This document shows, piece by piece, positions 52,060-63,160 of a stretch of 64,000 nt of DNA. The DNA comes from Coriaria nepalensis (lineage: Eukaryota; Streptophyta; Magnoliopsida; Cucurbitales; Coriariaceae). Position numbers and translations under genes: made by a program. The notes below the pieces were generated by a model. That model did not search any database. It worked only from the letters and a program-made list of their open reading frames with translations, and was not told where the DNA came from. Each line of letters starts with the position of its first letter. Positions within the stretch are counted from its first letter, which is position 1. The DNA is taken from assembly GCA_027186245.1 (NCBI GenBank), contig CP114485.1:6262001-6326000 (forward strand), given 5' to 3'.

Positions 52060-55000
52060 CACAATATTCTAATAATCTTTGAGGGATATGTGTGCATTTG
52101 TTTCACCTCACAACCATGTCAACGAGTTCCCACCGTCCAATGAATCATTTGAATGGGATTCGAAAAAATTCCATCTTCACACTTCGAACATGAATTTCAA
52201 GCACAACATTCTAATGGTCTTTGAGGAATATGTGTGCATTTGTTTCACCTCAAAATCATGCCAATGTGTCACCTCCAGCCAAGAAGCCATATGAATAGGA
52301 TTTGAACAAATTCCATCTTCGAACTTCGAACATGAATTTCAAGCACAACATTCTAATGATCTTTGAGGAATATGTGTGCATTTGTTTCACCTCAAAATCA
52401 TGCCAATGAGTCACCTCCAGCCAAGGAGTCGTATGAATAGGATTCGAACAAATTCCATCTTCGCACTTCGAACATGAATTTCAAGCACAACATGCTAAGG
52501 ATCTTTGAGAAATATGTGTGCATTTGTTTCACCTCAAAATCATGCCAGTGAGTCACCTCCAGCGAAGGAGTCATATGAATGGGATTCGAACAAATGCCAT
52601 CTTCGCACTTCGAACATGAATTTCGAGCACAACATTCTAATGATCTTTGAGGAATATGTGTCTATTTGTTTCACCTCAAAATCATGCAAATGAGTCACCT
52701 CCAGCCAAAAAATCATATGAATGGGACTCGGACAAATTCCATATTCACACTTCGAACATGAATTTCAAGCACAACAGGCTAATGATCTTTGAGAGATATG
52801 TGTGTATTTGTTTTACCACACAACCATGTCAATAAGTTCCCACCGTCCAATGAATCATTTGAATGGGATTCGAAAAAATTCCATATTTGCACTTCGAACA
52901 TGAATTTCAAGCACAACATTCTAAAGATCTTTGAAGGATATGTGTGCATTTGTTTCACCTGAAAATCATGCCAGTGAGTCACCTCCAGCCAAGAAAATCA
53001 TGTGAATGGGATTCGAACAAATTCCATATTCGCACTTCGAACATGAATTTCAAGCACAACATGCTAATGATCTTTGAGAGATATGTGTGTATTTGTTTTA
53101 CCTCACAACCATGTCAATGAGTTCCCACCACCGTCCAATGAATCATTTGAATGGGATTCGAAAAAATTCCATCTTCACACTTCGAACATGAATTTCAAGC
53201 GCAACATTATAATGGTCTTTGACGAATATGTGTGCATTTGTTTCACCTCAAAATCATGCCAATGAGTCACCTCCGGCCAAAGAATCATATGAATGGGATT
53301 CGAACAAATTCCATATTCGCACTTCGAACATGAATTTCAAGCACAACATTCTAAAGACCATTGAAGGATATGTGTGCATTTGTTTCACCTGAAAATCATG
53401 CCAATGAGTCACCTCCAGCCAACAACACCTTTTGAATGGGATTCGAACAAATTCTGATTCCGCACTTCGAACATGAATTTCATGCACAACATGCTAATGA
53501 TCTTTGAGAAATACGTGTGCATTTGTTTCACCTCAAAATAATGCCAATGAGTCACCTCCAACAAGGGAATCATTTTAATGGGATTCGAAGATATTCCATA
53601 TTTGGACTTCGAACATTAATTTCAAGCACAATATTCTAATAATCTTTGAGGGATATGTGTGCATTTGTTTCACCTCACAACCATGTCAATGAGTTCCCAC
53701 CGTCCAATGAATCATTTGAATGGGATTCGAAAAAATTCCATCTTCACACTTCGAACATGAATTTCAAGCACAACATTCTAATGGTCTTTGAGGAATATGT
53801 GTGCATTTGTTTCACCTCAAAATCATGCCAATGTGTCACCTCCAGCCAAGAAGCCATATGAATAGGATTTGAACAAATTCCATCTTCGAACTTCGAACAT
53901 GAATTTCAAGCACAACATTCTAATGATCTTTGAGGAATATGTGTGCATTTGTTTCACCTCAAAATCATGCCAATGAGTCACCTCCAGCCAAGGAGTCGTA
54001 TGAATAGGATTCGAACAAATTCCATCTTCGCACTTCGAACATGAATTTCAAGCACAACATGCTAAGGATCTTTGAGAAATATGTGTGCATTTGTTTCACC
54101 TCAAAATCATGCAAGTGAGTCACCTCCAGCCAAGGAGTCATATGAATGGGATTCGAACAAATTCCATCTTCGCACTTCGAACATGAATTTCGAGCACAAC
54201 ATTCTAATGATCTTTGAGGAATATGTGTGCATTTGTTTCACCTCAAACTCATCCAAATGAGTCACCTCCAGCCAAAAAATCATATGAATGGGACTCGAAC
54301 AAATTCCATATTCGCACTTCGAACATGAATTTCAAGCACAACATGCTAATGATCTTTGAGAGATATGTGTGTATTTGTTTTACCTCACAACCATGTCAAT
54401 GAGTTCCCACCACCGTCCAATGAATCATTTGAATGGGATTCGAAAAAATTCCATCGTCACACTTCGAACATGAATTTCAAGCACAACATTCTAATGGTCA
54501 TTGACGAATATGTGTGCATTTGTTTCACCTCCAAATCATGCCAATGAGTCACCTCCGGCCAAAGAATAATATGAATGGGATTCGAACAAATTCCATATTT
54601 GCACTTCGAACATGAATTTCAAGCACAACATTCTAAAGATCTTGGAAGGATATGTGTGCATTTGTTTCACCTGAAAATCATGCCAGTGAGTCACCTCCAG
54701 CCAAGAAATCATGTGAATGGGATTCGAACAAATTCTGATTCCGCACTTGGAACATGAATTTCATGCACAACATGCTAATAATCTTTGAGAGATACGTGTG
54801 CATTTGTTTCACCTCAAAATAATGCCAATGAGTCACCTCCAGCCAAGGAATCATTTTGATGGGATTCGAAGATATTCCATATTTGGACTTCGAACATGAA
54901 TTTCAAGCACAATATTCTAATAATCTTTGAGGGATATGTGTGCATTTGTTTCACCTCACAACCATGTCAATGAGTTCCCACCGTCCGATGAATCATTTGA

Positions 55001-55811
55001 ATGGGATTCGAAAAAATTCCATCTTCACACTTCGAACATGAATTTCAAGCACAACATTCTAATGGTCTTTGAGGAATATGTGTGCATTTGTTTCACCTCA
55101 AAATCATACCAATGAGTCACCTCCAGCCAAGGAGTCATAAGAATAGGATTTGAACAAATTCCATCTTCGAACTTCGAACATGAATTTCAAGCATAACATT
55201 TTAATGATCTTTGAGGAATATGTGTGCATTTGTTTCACCTCAAAATCATTTTAATGAGTCACCTCCAGCTAAAGAATCATATGAATGGGATTCAAACAAA
55301 TTCCATCTTCGCACTTCGAACATGAATTTGAAGCACAACATGCTAATGATATTTGAGGGGTATGTGTGCATTTGTTTCACCTCAAAATCATGCCAATGAG
55401 TCACCTCCAGCCAAGGAGTCATCTGAATGGGATTCGAACGAATTCCATCTTCGCACTTCGGACATGAATTTCGAGCTCAACATTCTAATGATATTTGAGG
55501 AATATGTGTTCATTTCTTTCACCTCAAAATCATGTCAATGAGTCACCTCCAGCCAAGGAGTCATCTGAATAGGATTCAAACAAATTCCATCTTTGCACTT
55601 TGAACATGAATTTCAAGCACACATTCTAATGATCTTTGAGGAATATGGGTGCATTTGTTTCACCTCAAAATCATGCCAATGAGTCACCTCCAGCCAAAGA
55701 ATCATTTAAATCGGATTCGAACAAATTCCATATTCGCACTTCGAACATGAATTTCAAGCACGACATTCTAATGATTTTTGAAGGATATGTGTGCATTTGT
55801 TTCACCTCACA
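52060..55811 (+). repeat. 11-unit (1,567 bp) duplication related to the 9-monomer repeat
   Basis: 52,079 recurs at 53,646 (+1,567 bp) and again, with two units fewer, at 54,927 (+1,281 bp). The order of marks follows the 9-monomer repeat but with extra AAGAAGCCATATGAATAGG and GTCGTATGAATAGG units. A 3-bp gain making CCCACCACCGTCC appears near 53,126 and 54,408. Copies are clearly diverged from each other and from 45-51 kb. Confidence 0.78.
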
Positions 55812-57095
55812 ACCATGTCAATGAGTTCCCACCGTCCAATGAATCATTTGAATGGGATTCGAAAAAATTCCATCTTCACACTTTGAACATGAATTTCAAG
55901 CACCCATTCTAATGATCTTTGAGGAATAGGTGTGCATTTTTTTCACCTCAAAATCATGCCAATTAGTCACCTCCAGCCATGGAGTAATATGAATACGATT
56001 CGAACAAATTCCATCCTCGCACTTCGAACATGAATTTCAAGCACAACATTCTAATGGTCTTTGAGGAATATGTGTGCATTTGTTTCACCTCAAAATCATG
56101 CCAATGAGTCACCTCCAGCCAAGGAGTCGTATGAATAGGATTCAAACAAATTCCATCTTCGCACTTCGAACATGAATTTCAAGCACAACATGCTAAGGAT
56201 CTTTGAGAAATATATGTGCATTTGTTTCACCTCAAAATAATGCCAATGAGTCACCTCCAGCCCGGGAATCATTTTAATGGGATTCGAACATATTCCATAT
56301 TTGGACTTCGAACATGAATTTCAAGCACAATATTCTAATAATCTTTGAGGGATATGTGTGCATTTGTTTCACCTCACAACCATGTCAATGAGTTCCCACC
56401 GTCCAATGAATCATTTGAATGGGATTCGAAAAAATTCCATTTTCACACTTTGAACATGAATTTCAAGCACACATTCTAATGATCTTAGAGGAATAGGTGT
56501 GCATTTTTTTCACCTCAAAATCATGCCAATTAGTCACCTCCAGCCATGGAGTAATATGAATACGATTCGAACAAATTCCATCCTCGCACTTCGAACATGA
56601 ATTTCAAGCACAACATTCTAATGGTCTTTGAGGAATATGTGTGCATTTGTTTCACCTCAAAATCATGCCAATGAGTCACCTCCAGCCAAGGAGTCGTATG
56701 AATAGGATTCAAACAAATTCCATCTTCGCACTTCGAACATGAATTTCAAGCACAACATGCTAAGGATCTTTGAGAAATATGTGTGCATTTGTTTCACCTC
56801 AAAATAATGCCAATGAGTCACCTCCAGCCCGGGAATCATTTTAATGGGATTCGAACATATTCCATATTTGGACTTCGAACATGAATTTCAAGCACAATAT
56901 TCTAATAATCTTTGAGGGATATGTGTGCATTTGTTTCACCTCACAACCATGTCAATGAGTTCCCACCGTCCAATGAATCATTTGAATGGGATTCGAAAAA
57001 ATTCCATCTTCACACTTTGAACATGAATTTGAAGCACACATTCTAATGATCTTTGAGGAATAGGTGTGCATTTTTTTCACCTCAAAATCATGCCA
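55812..57095 (+). repeat. 4-monomer higher-order repeat, 567 bp, about 2.3 copies
   Basis: Copies begin near 55,812, 56,379 and 56,947 (partial). Each contains CCACCGTCCAATG, a 1-bp-short unit (GCACACATTC or GCACCCATTC), GGAATAGGTGTGC with a longer T run, CATGGAGTAATATGAATACG, and GTCGTATGAATAGG, then CAGCCCGGGAATC units. The period is 4 x 142 - 1. Copies are very similar. The third is cut off after its second unit. Confidence 0.85.
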
Positions 57096-58742
57096 ATGAG
57101 TCACCTCCAGCCAAGAAGCCATATGAATAGGATTTGAACAAATTCCATCTTCGAACTTCGAACATGAATTTCAAGTACAACATTCTAATGTTCTTTGTGG
57201 AATATGTGTGCATTTGTTTCACCTCAAAATCATGCCAATGAGTCACCTCCAGCCAAGGAGTCGTATGAATAGGATTCGAACAAATTCCATCTTCGCACTT
57301 CGAACATGAATTTCAAGCACAACATGCTAAGGATCTTTGAGAAATATGTGTGCATTTGTTTCACCTCAAAATCATGCCAGTGAGTCACCTCCAGCCAAGG
57401 AGTCATATGAATGGGATTCGAACAAATTCCATCTTCGCACTTCGAACATGAATTTGAGCACAACATTCTAATGATCTTTGAGGGATATGTGTGCATTTGT
57501 TTCACCTCAAAATCATGCAAATGAGTCACCTCCAGCCAAAAAATCATATGAATGGGACTCGAAAAAATTCCATATTCGCACTTCGAACATGAATTTCAAG
57601 CACAACATGCTAATGATCTTTGAGAGATATGTGTGTATTTGTTTCACCTCACAACCATGTCAATGAGTTCCCACCGTCCAACGAATCATTTGAATGGGAT
57701 TCGAAAAAATTCCATCTTTACACTTCGAACATGAATTTCAAGCACAACATTCTAATGGTCTTTGATGAATATGTGCGCATTTGTTTCACCTCAAAATCAT
57801 GCCAATGAGTCACCTCCAGCCAAAGAATCATATGAATGGGATTTGAACAAATTCCATATTTGCACTTCGAACATGAATATCAAGCACAACATTCTAATGA
57901 TCTTTGAAGGATATGTGTGCATTTGTTTAACCTGAAAATCATGCCAGTGAATCACCTCCAGCCAAGATATCATGTGAATGGGATTCGAACAAATTATGAT
58001 TGCGCACTTCGAACTAGAATTTCATGCACAACATGCTAATAATCTTTGAGAGATACGTGTGCATTTGTTTTACCTCAAAATAATGCCAATGAGTCACCTC
58101 CAGCCAAAGAATCATTTTAATGGGATTCGAAGATATTCCATCTTTGGACTTCAAACATGAATTTCAAGCACAACATTCTAATAATCTTTGAGGGATATGT
58201 GTGCATTTGTTTCACCTCACAACCATGTCAATGAGTTCCCACCGTCCAATGAATCTTTTGAATGGGATTCGAAAAAATTCCATCTTCACACTTCGAACAT
58301 GAATTTCAAGCACAACATTCTAATGGTCTTTCAGGAATATGTGTGCATTTGTTTCACCTCAAAATCATGCCAATGATTCACCTCCGGGCAAGGAGCCATG
58401 TGAATAGGATTTGAACAAATTCCATCTTCGAACTTCGAACATGAATTTCGAGCACAACATTCTAATGATCTTTGACGAATATGTGTGCATTTGTTTCACC
58501 TCAAAATCATTCTAATGAGTCACCTCCAGCCAAGGAATCATATGAATGGGATTCGAACAAATTCCATCTTCACACTTCGAACATGAATTTCAAGCACAAC
58601 ATTCTAATGATCTTTGATGAATATGCGTGCATTTGTTTCACATCAAAATCATGCCAATCAGTCACCTCCAGCCAAGGAATCATATGAATGGGATTCGAAC
58701 AAATTGTATTTTCGCATTTCGAACATGAATTTCAAGCACAAC
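57096..58742 (+). repeat. Rearranged relative of the 9-monomer repeat
   Basis: The marks occur in the same order as in 45-51 kb: CCAGTGAGTC; AAAAAATC with GGGACTCG; GTGTGTATTTG with CCACCGTCC; CTTTGATGAATATG; ATATTTGCAC; GATATCATGTG; CATTTTAATGGG; then CCACCGTCCAATGAATCTTTTG. The CCATTTTCGCAC unit is again missing. One unit lacks a base in GAATTTGAGCAC near 57,448. After about 58,380 the order departs, with GGGCAAGGAGCCATG and units containing CATTCTAATGAGTC. Confidence 0.75.
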
Positions 58743-59039
58743 ATGCTAATGATCTTTGGGGAATATGTGTGCATTTGTTTCACCTCACAATCATGCCAAT
58801 GAGTCACTTCCAGCCAAGGACTCATATGAATGGGATTCGAACAAATTCTATCTTCGCACTTTGAACATGAATTTCAAGCACAACATGCTAATGATCTTTG
58901 GGGAATATGTGTGCATTTGTTTCACCTCACAATCATGCCAATGAGTCACCTCCAGCCAAGGACTCATATGAATGGGATTCGAACAAATTCCATCTGCGCA
59001 CTTTGAACACGAATTTCAAGCACAACATGCTAATGATCT
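58743..59039 (+). repeat. Adjacent near-identical monomers
   Basis: Units at about 58,756 and 58,898 share GATCTTTGGGGAATATG, CACAATCATGCCAATGAG, CAAGGACTCATATG and CTTTGAACA. They differ at a few bases, such as CACTTCCAGCC against CACCTCCAGCC. This is a local single-unit duplication, and the same unit type recurs near 61,780-61,880. Confidence 0.8.
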
Positions 59040-62000
59040 TTGGGGAATATGTGTGCATTTGTTTCACCTCACAATCACGTCAATGAGTTCCCACCAGCCA
59101 ATGAGTGATATGAATGGGATTCTAACAAATTCCATCTTTGCACTTCGAACATGAATGTCAAGCACAACATTCTAATAATCTTTGAGGGATATGTGTGCAT
59201 TTGTTTCACCTCACAACCATGTCAATGAGTTCCCACCGTCCAATGAATCATTTGAATGGGATTCGAAAAAATTCCATCTTCACACTTCGAACATGAATTT
59301 CAAGCACAACATTCTAATGGTCCTTGAGGAATATGTGTGCATTTGTTTCACCTCAAAATCATGCCAATGAGTCACCTCCAGCAAAGAAGCCATATGAATA
59401 GGATTTGAACAAATTCAATCTTCGCACTTCGAACATGAATTTAAAGCACAACTTGCTACGGATCTTTGAGAAATATGTGTGCATTTGTTTCACCTCAAAA
59501 TCATGCCAGTGAGTCACCTCCAGCCAAGGAGTCATATGAATGGGATTCGAACAAATTCCATCTTCGCACTTCGAACATGAATTTCGAGCACAACATTCTA
59601 ATGATCTTTGAGGAATAGGTGTGCATTTGTTTCACCTCAAAATCATGCAAATGAGTCACCTCCAGCCAAAAAATCATATGAATGGGACTCGACAAATTCC
59701 ATATTCGCACTTCGAACATGAATTTCAAGCACAACATGCTAATGATCTTTGAGAGATATGTGTGTGTTTGTTTCACCTCACAACCATGTCATTGAGTTCC
59801 CACCGTCCAATGAATCATTTGAATCGGATTCGAAAAAATTCCATCTTCACACTTCGAACATGAATTTCAAGCACAACATTCTAATGGTCTTTGACGAATA
59901 TGTGTGCATTTGTTTCACCTCAAAATCATGCCAATTAGTCACCTCCAGCCAAAGAATCATATGAATGGGATTCGAACAAATTCCATATTCGCACTACGAA
60001 CATGAATTTCAAGCACAACATTCTAATGATCTTTGAAGGATATGTGTGCATTTGTTTCACCTGAAAATCATGCCAGTGAGTCACCTCCAGCCAGGAAATA
60101 ATGTGAATGGGATTCGAACAAATTCTGATTCCGCACTTCGAACATGAATTTCATGCACAACATGCTAATAATCTTTGAGAGATACGTGTGTAATTTGTTT
60201 CACCTCAAAATAATGCCAATGAGTCACCTCCAGCCAAGGAATCATTTTAATGGGATTCGAAGATATTCCATATTTGGACTTCAAACATGAGATTCAAGCA
60301 CAACATTATAATAATCTTTGAGGGATATGTGTGCATTTGTTTCACCTCAGAACCATGTCATTGAGTTCCCACCGTGCAATGAATCTTTTGAATGGGATTC
60401 GAAAAAATTCCATCTTCTCACTTCGAACATGAATTTCAAGCACAACATTCTAATGGTCCTTGAGGAATATGTGTGCATTTGTTTCACCTGAAAATCATCC
60501 GAATGAGTCACCTCCAGCCAAGGAGCCATATGAATAGGATTTGAACAAATTCCATCTTCGAACTTTGAACATGAATTTCAAGCACAACATTCTAATGATC
60601 TTTGGGGAATATGTGTGCATTTGTTTCACCTCACAATCACGTCAATGAGTTCCCACCAGCCAATGAGTGATATGAATGGGATTCTAACAAATTCCATCTT
60701 TGCACTTCGAACATGAATTTCAAGCACAACATTCTAATAATCTTTGAGGGATATGTGTGCATTTGTTTCACCTCACAACCATGTCAATGAGTTCCCACCG
60801 TCCAATGAATCATTTGAATGGGATTCAAAAAAATTCCATCTTCACACTTCGAACATGAATTTCAAGCACAACATTCTAATGGTCCTTGAGGAATATGTGT
60901 GCCTTTGTTTCACCTCAAAATCATGCCAATGAGTCACCTCCAGCCAATGAGTCATTTGAATGGGATTCGAACAAATTCCATCTTCGCACTTCGAACATCA
61001 ATTTCGTGCACAACATGCTAATTATCTTTGAAGGATATGTGTGCATTTGTTTCACATCAAAATCATGCCAATGAGTCACCCCCAGCCAAAGAATCATATG
61101 AATGGGATTCGAACAAATTCCATCTTCGCATTTCGAACATGAATTTCATGCAAAACATGCGAATCATCTTTGAGGGACATGTGTGCATTTGTTTCACCTC
61201 ACAATCATGCCAATGAGTTACCTCCAGCCAAGGACTCATATGAAGGGGATTCGAACAAATTCCATCTCCGCACTTTGAACCTGAATTTCAAGCACAACAT
61301 GCTAATGGTCCTTGAGGAATATGTGTGCATTTGTTTCACCTGAAAATCATGCCAATGAGTCACCTCCAGCCAAGGAGCCATATTAATAGGATTTGAACAA
61401 ATTCCATCTTCGAACTTTGAACATGAATTTCAAGCACAACATTCTAATGATCTTTGAGGAATATGTGTTCATTTGTTTCACCTCAAAATCATTCTAATGA
61501 GTCACCTCACAATGGAATCATATGAATGGGATTCGAACAAATTCCATCTTCACACTTCGAACATGAATTTCAAGCACAACAATCTAATGATCCTTGATGA
61601 ATATGCGTGCATTTGTTTCACTTCAAAATCATGCCAATGAGTCACCTCCGGCCAAGGAATCATATGAATGGGATTCGAACAAATTCTATCTTCGCATTTC
61701 GAACATGAATTTCATGCAAAACATGCGAATCATCTTTGAGGGACATGTGTGCATTTGTTTCAACTCACAATCAGGCCGATGAGTCACCTCCAGCCAAGGA
61801 CTCATATGAATGGGATTCGAACAAATTCCATCTCCGCACTTTGAACATGAATTTCAAGCACAACATGCTAATGATCTTTGGGGAATATGTGTGCATTTGT
61901 TTCACCTCACACGTCAATGAGTTCCCACCAGCCAATGAGTGATATGAATGGGATTCTAACAAATTCCATCTTTGCACTTCGAACATGAATTTCAAGCACA

Positions 62001-62510
62001 ACATTCTAATAATCTTTGAGGGATATGTGTGCATTTGTTTCACCTCACAACCATGTCAATGAGTTCCCACCGTCCAATGAATCATTTGAATGGGATTCGA
62101 AAAAATTCCATCTTCACACTTCGAACATGAATTTCAAGCACAACATTCTAATGGTCCTTGAGGAATATGTGTGTATTTGTTTCACCTCAAAATCATGCCA
62201 ATGAGTCACCTCCACCCAATGAGTCATATGAATGGGATTCGAACAAATTCCATCTTCGCACTTCGAACATCAATTTCGTGCACAACATGCTAATTATCTT
62301 TGAAGGATATGTGTGCATTTGTTTCACCTCAAAATCATGCCAATGAGTCACCCCCAGCCAAAGAATCATATGAATGGGATTCGAACAAATTCCATCTTCG
62401 CATTTTGAACATGAATTTCATGCAAAACATGCGAATCATCTTTGAGGGACATGTGTGCATTTGTTTCACCTCACAATCATGCCAATGAGTTACCTCCAGC
62501 CAAGGAGTAA
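59040..62510 (+). repeat. Three-fold 9- to 11-unit repeat
   Basis: The unit starting CTTTGGGGAATATG with GAGTGATATGAATGGGATTC is found near 59,040, 60,602 and 61,878. The offset is 1,562 bp (11 units) between the first two and 1,276 falling to 1,272 bp between the last two, because the third copy lost 4 bp near 61,909 (CACCTCACACGTCAATG). Copies 2 and 3 also share CATCAATTTCGTGCAC and CATGCGAATCATC. About 59,490-60,480 is another relative of the 9-monomer repeat. A further 2-bp loss lies near 61,507. Confidence 0.8.
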
Positions 62511-63160
62511 TATGAATACGATTCGAACAAATTCCATCTTCGCACTTCGAACATGAATTTCAAGCACAAAATTCTTATGTTCTTTGAGGAATATGTGTGC
62601 ATTTGTTTCACCTCAAAATCATGCCAATGAGTCACCTCTAGCCAAGGAATCATATGAATGGGATTCGAACAAATTCCATCTTCGCACTTCGAACATGAAT
62701 TTCAAGGACAACATTCTACTGGTCTTTGAGGAATATGTGTGCATTTTTTTCACATCAAAATGATGCCAATGAGTCACCTCCAGCCAAGGAGTCATATGAA
62801 TGGGATTCTAACAAATTCCATCTTCGCACTTCGAACATGAATTTCAAGCACAACATTCTAATGATCTTTGAAGGATATGTGTGCACTTGTTTCACCTGAA
62901 AATCATGCCAGTGAGTCACCTCCAGCTAAGAAATCATGTGAATGGGATTCGAACAAATTCTGATTCCGCACTTCGAACCTGAATTTCATGCACAAGATGC
63001 TAATGATATATGAGAGATACGTGTGCATTTGTTTCACTTCAAAATAATGCTAATGAGTCACCTCCAGCAAAGGAATCATTTGAATGGGATTCGAAGATAT
63101 TCCATCTTTGCACTTCGAACGTATCTTTGAGAGATACGTGTGCATTTGTTTCACCTCAAA
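62511..63160 (+). repeat. Monomers with a 25-bp internal deletion
   Basis: Four and a half units close to consensus, with CTGATTCCGCAC near 62,960. At 63,120/63,121 one unit jumps from CTTCGAAC straight to GTATCTTTGAGAG, losing a net 25 bp (unit positions about 49-74). This makes a 117-bp unit, and it is the largest single register change after the 31-bp deletions. Confidence 0.85.
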
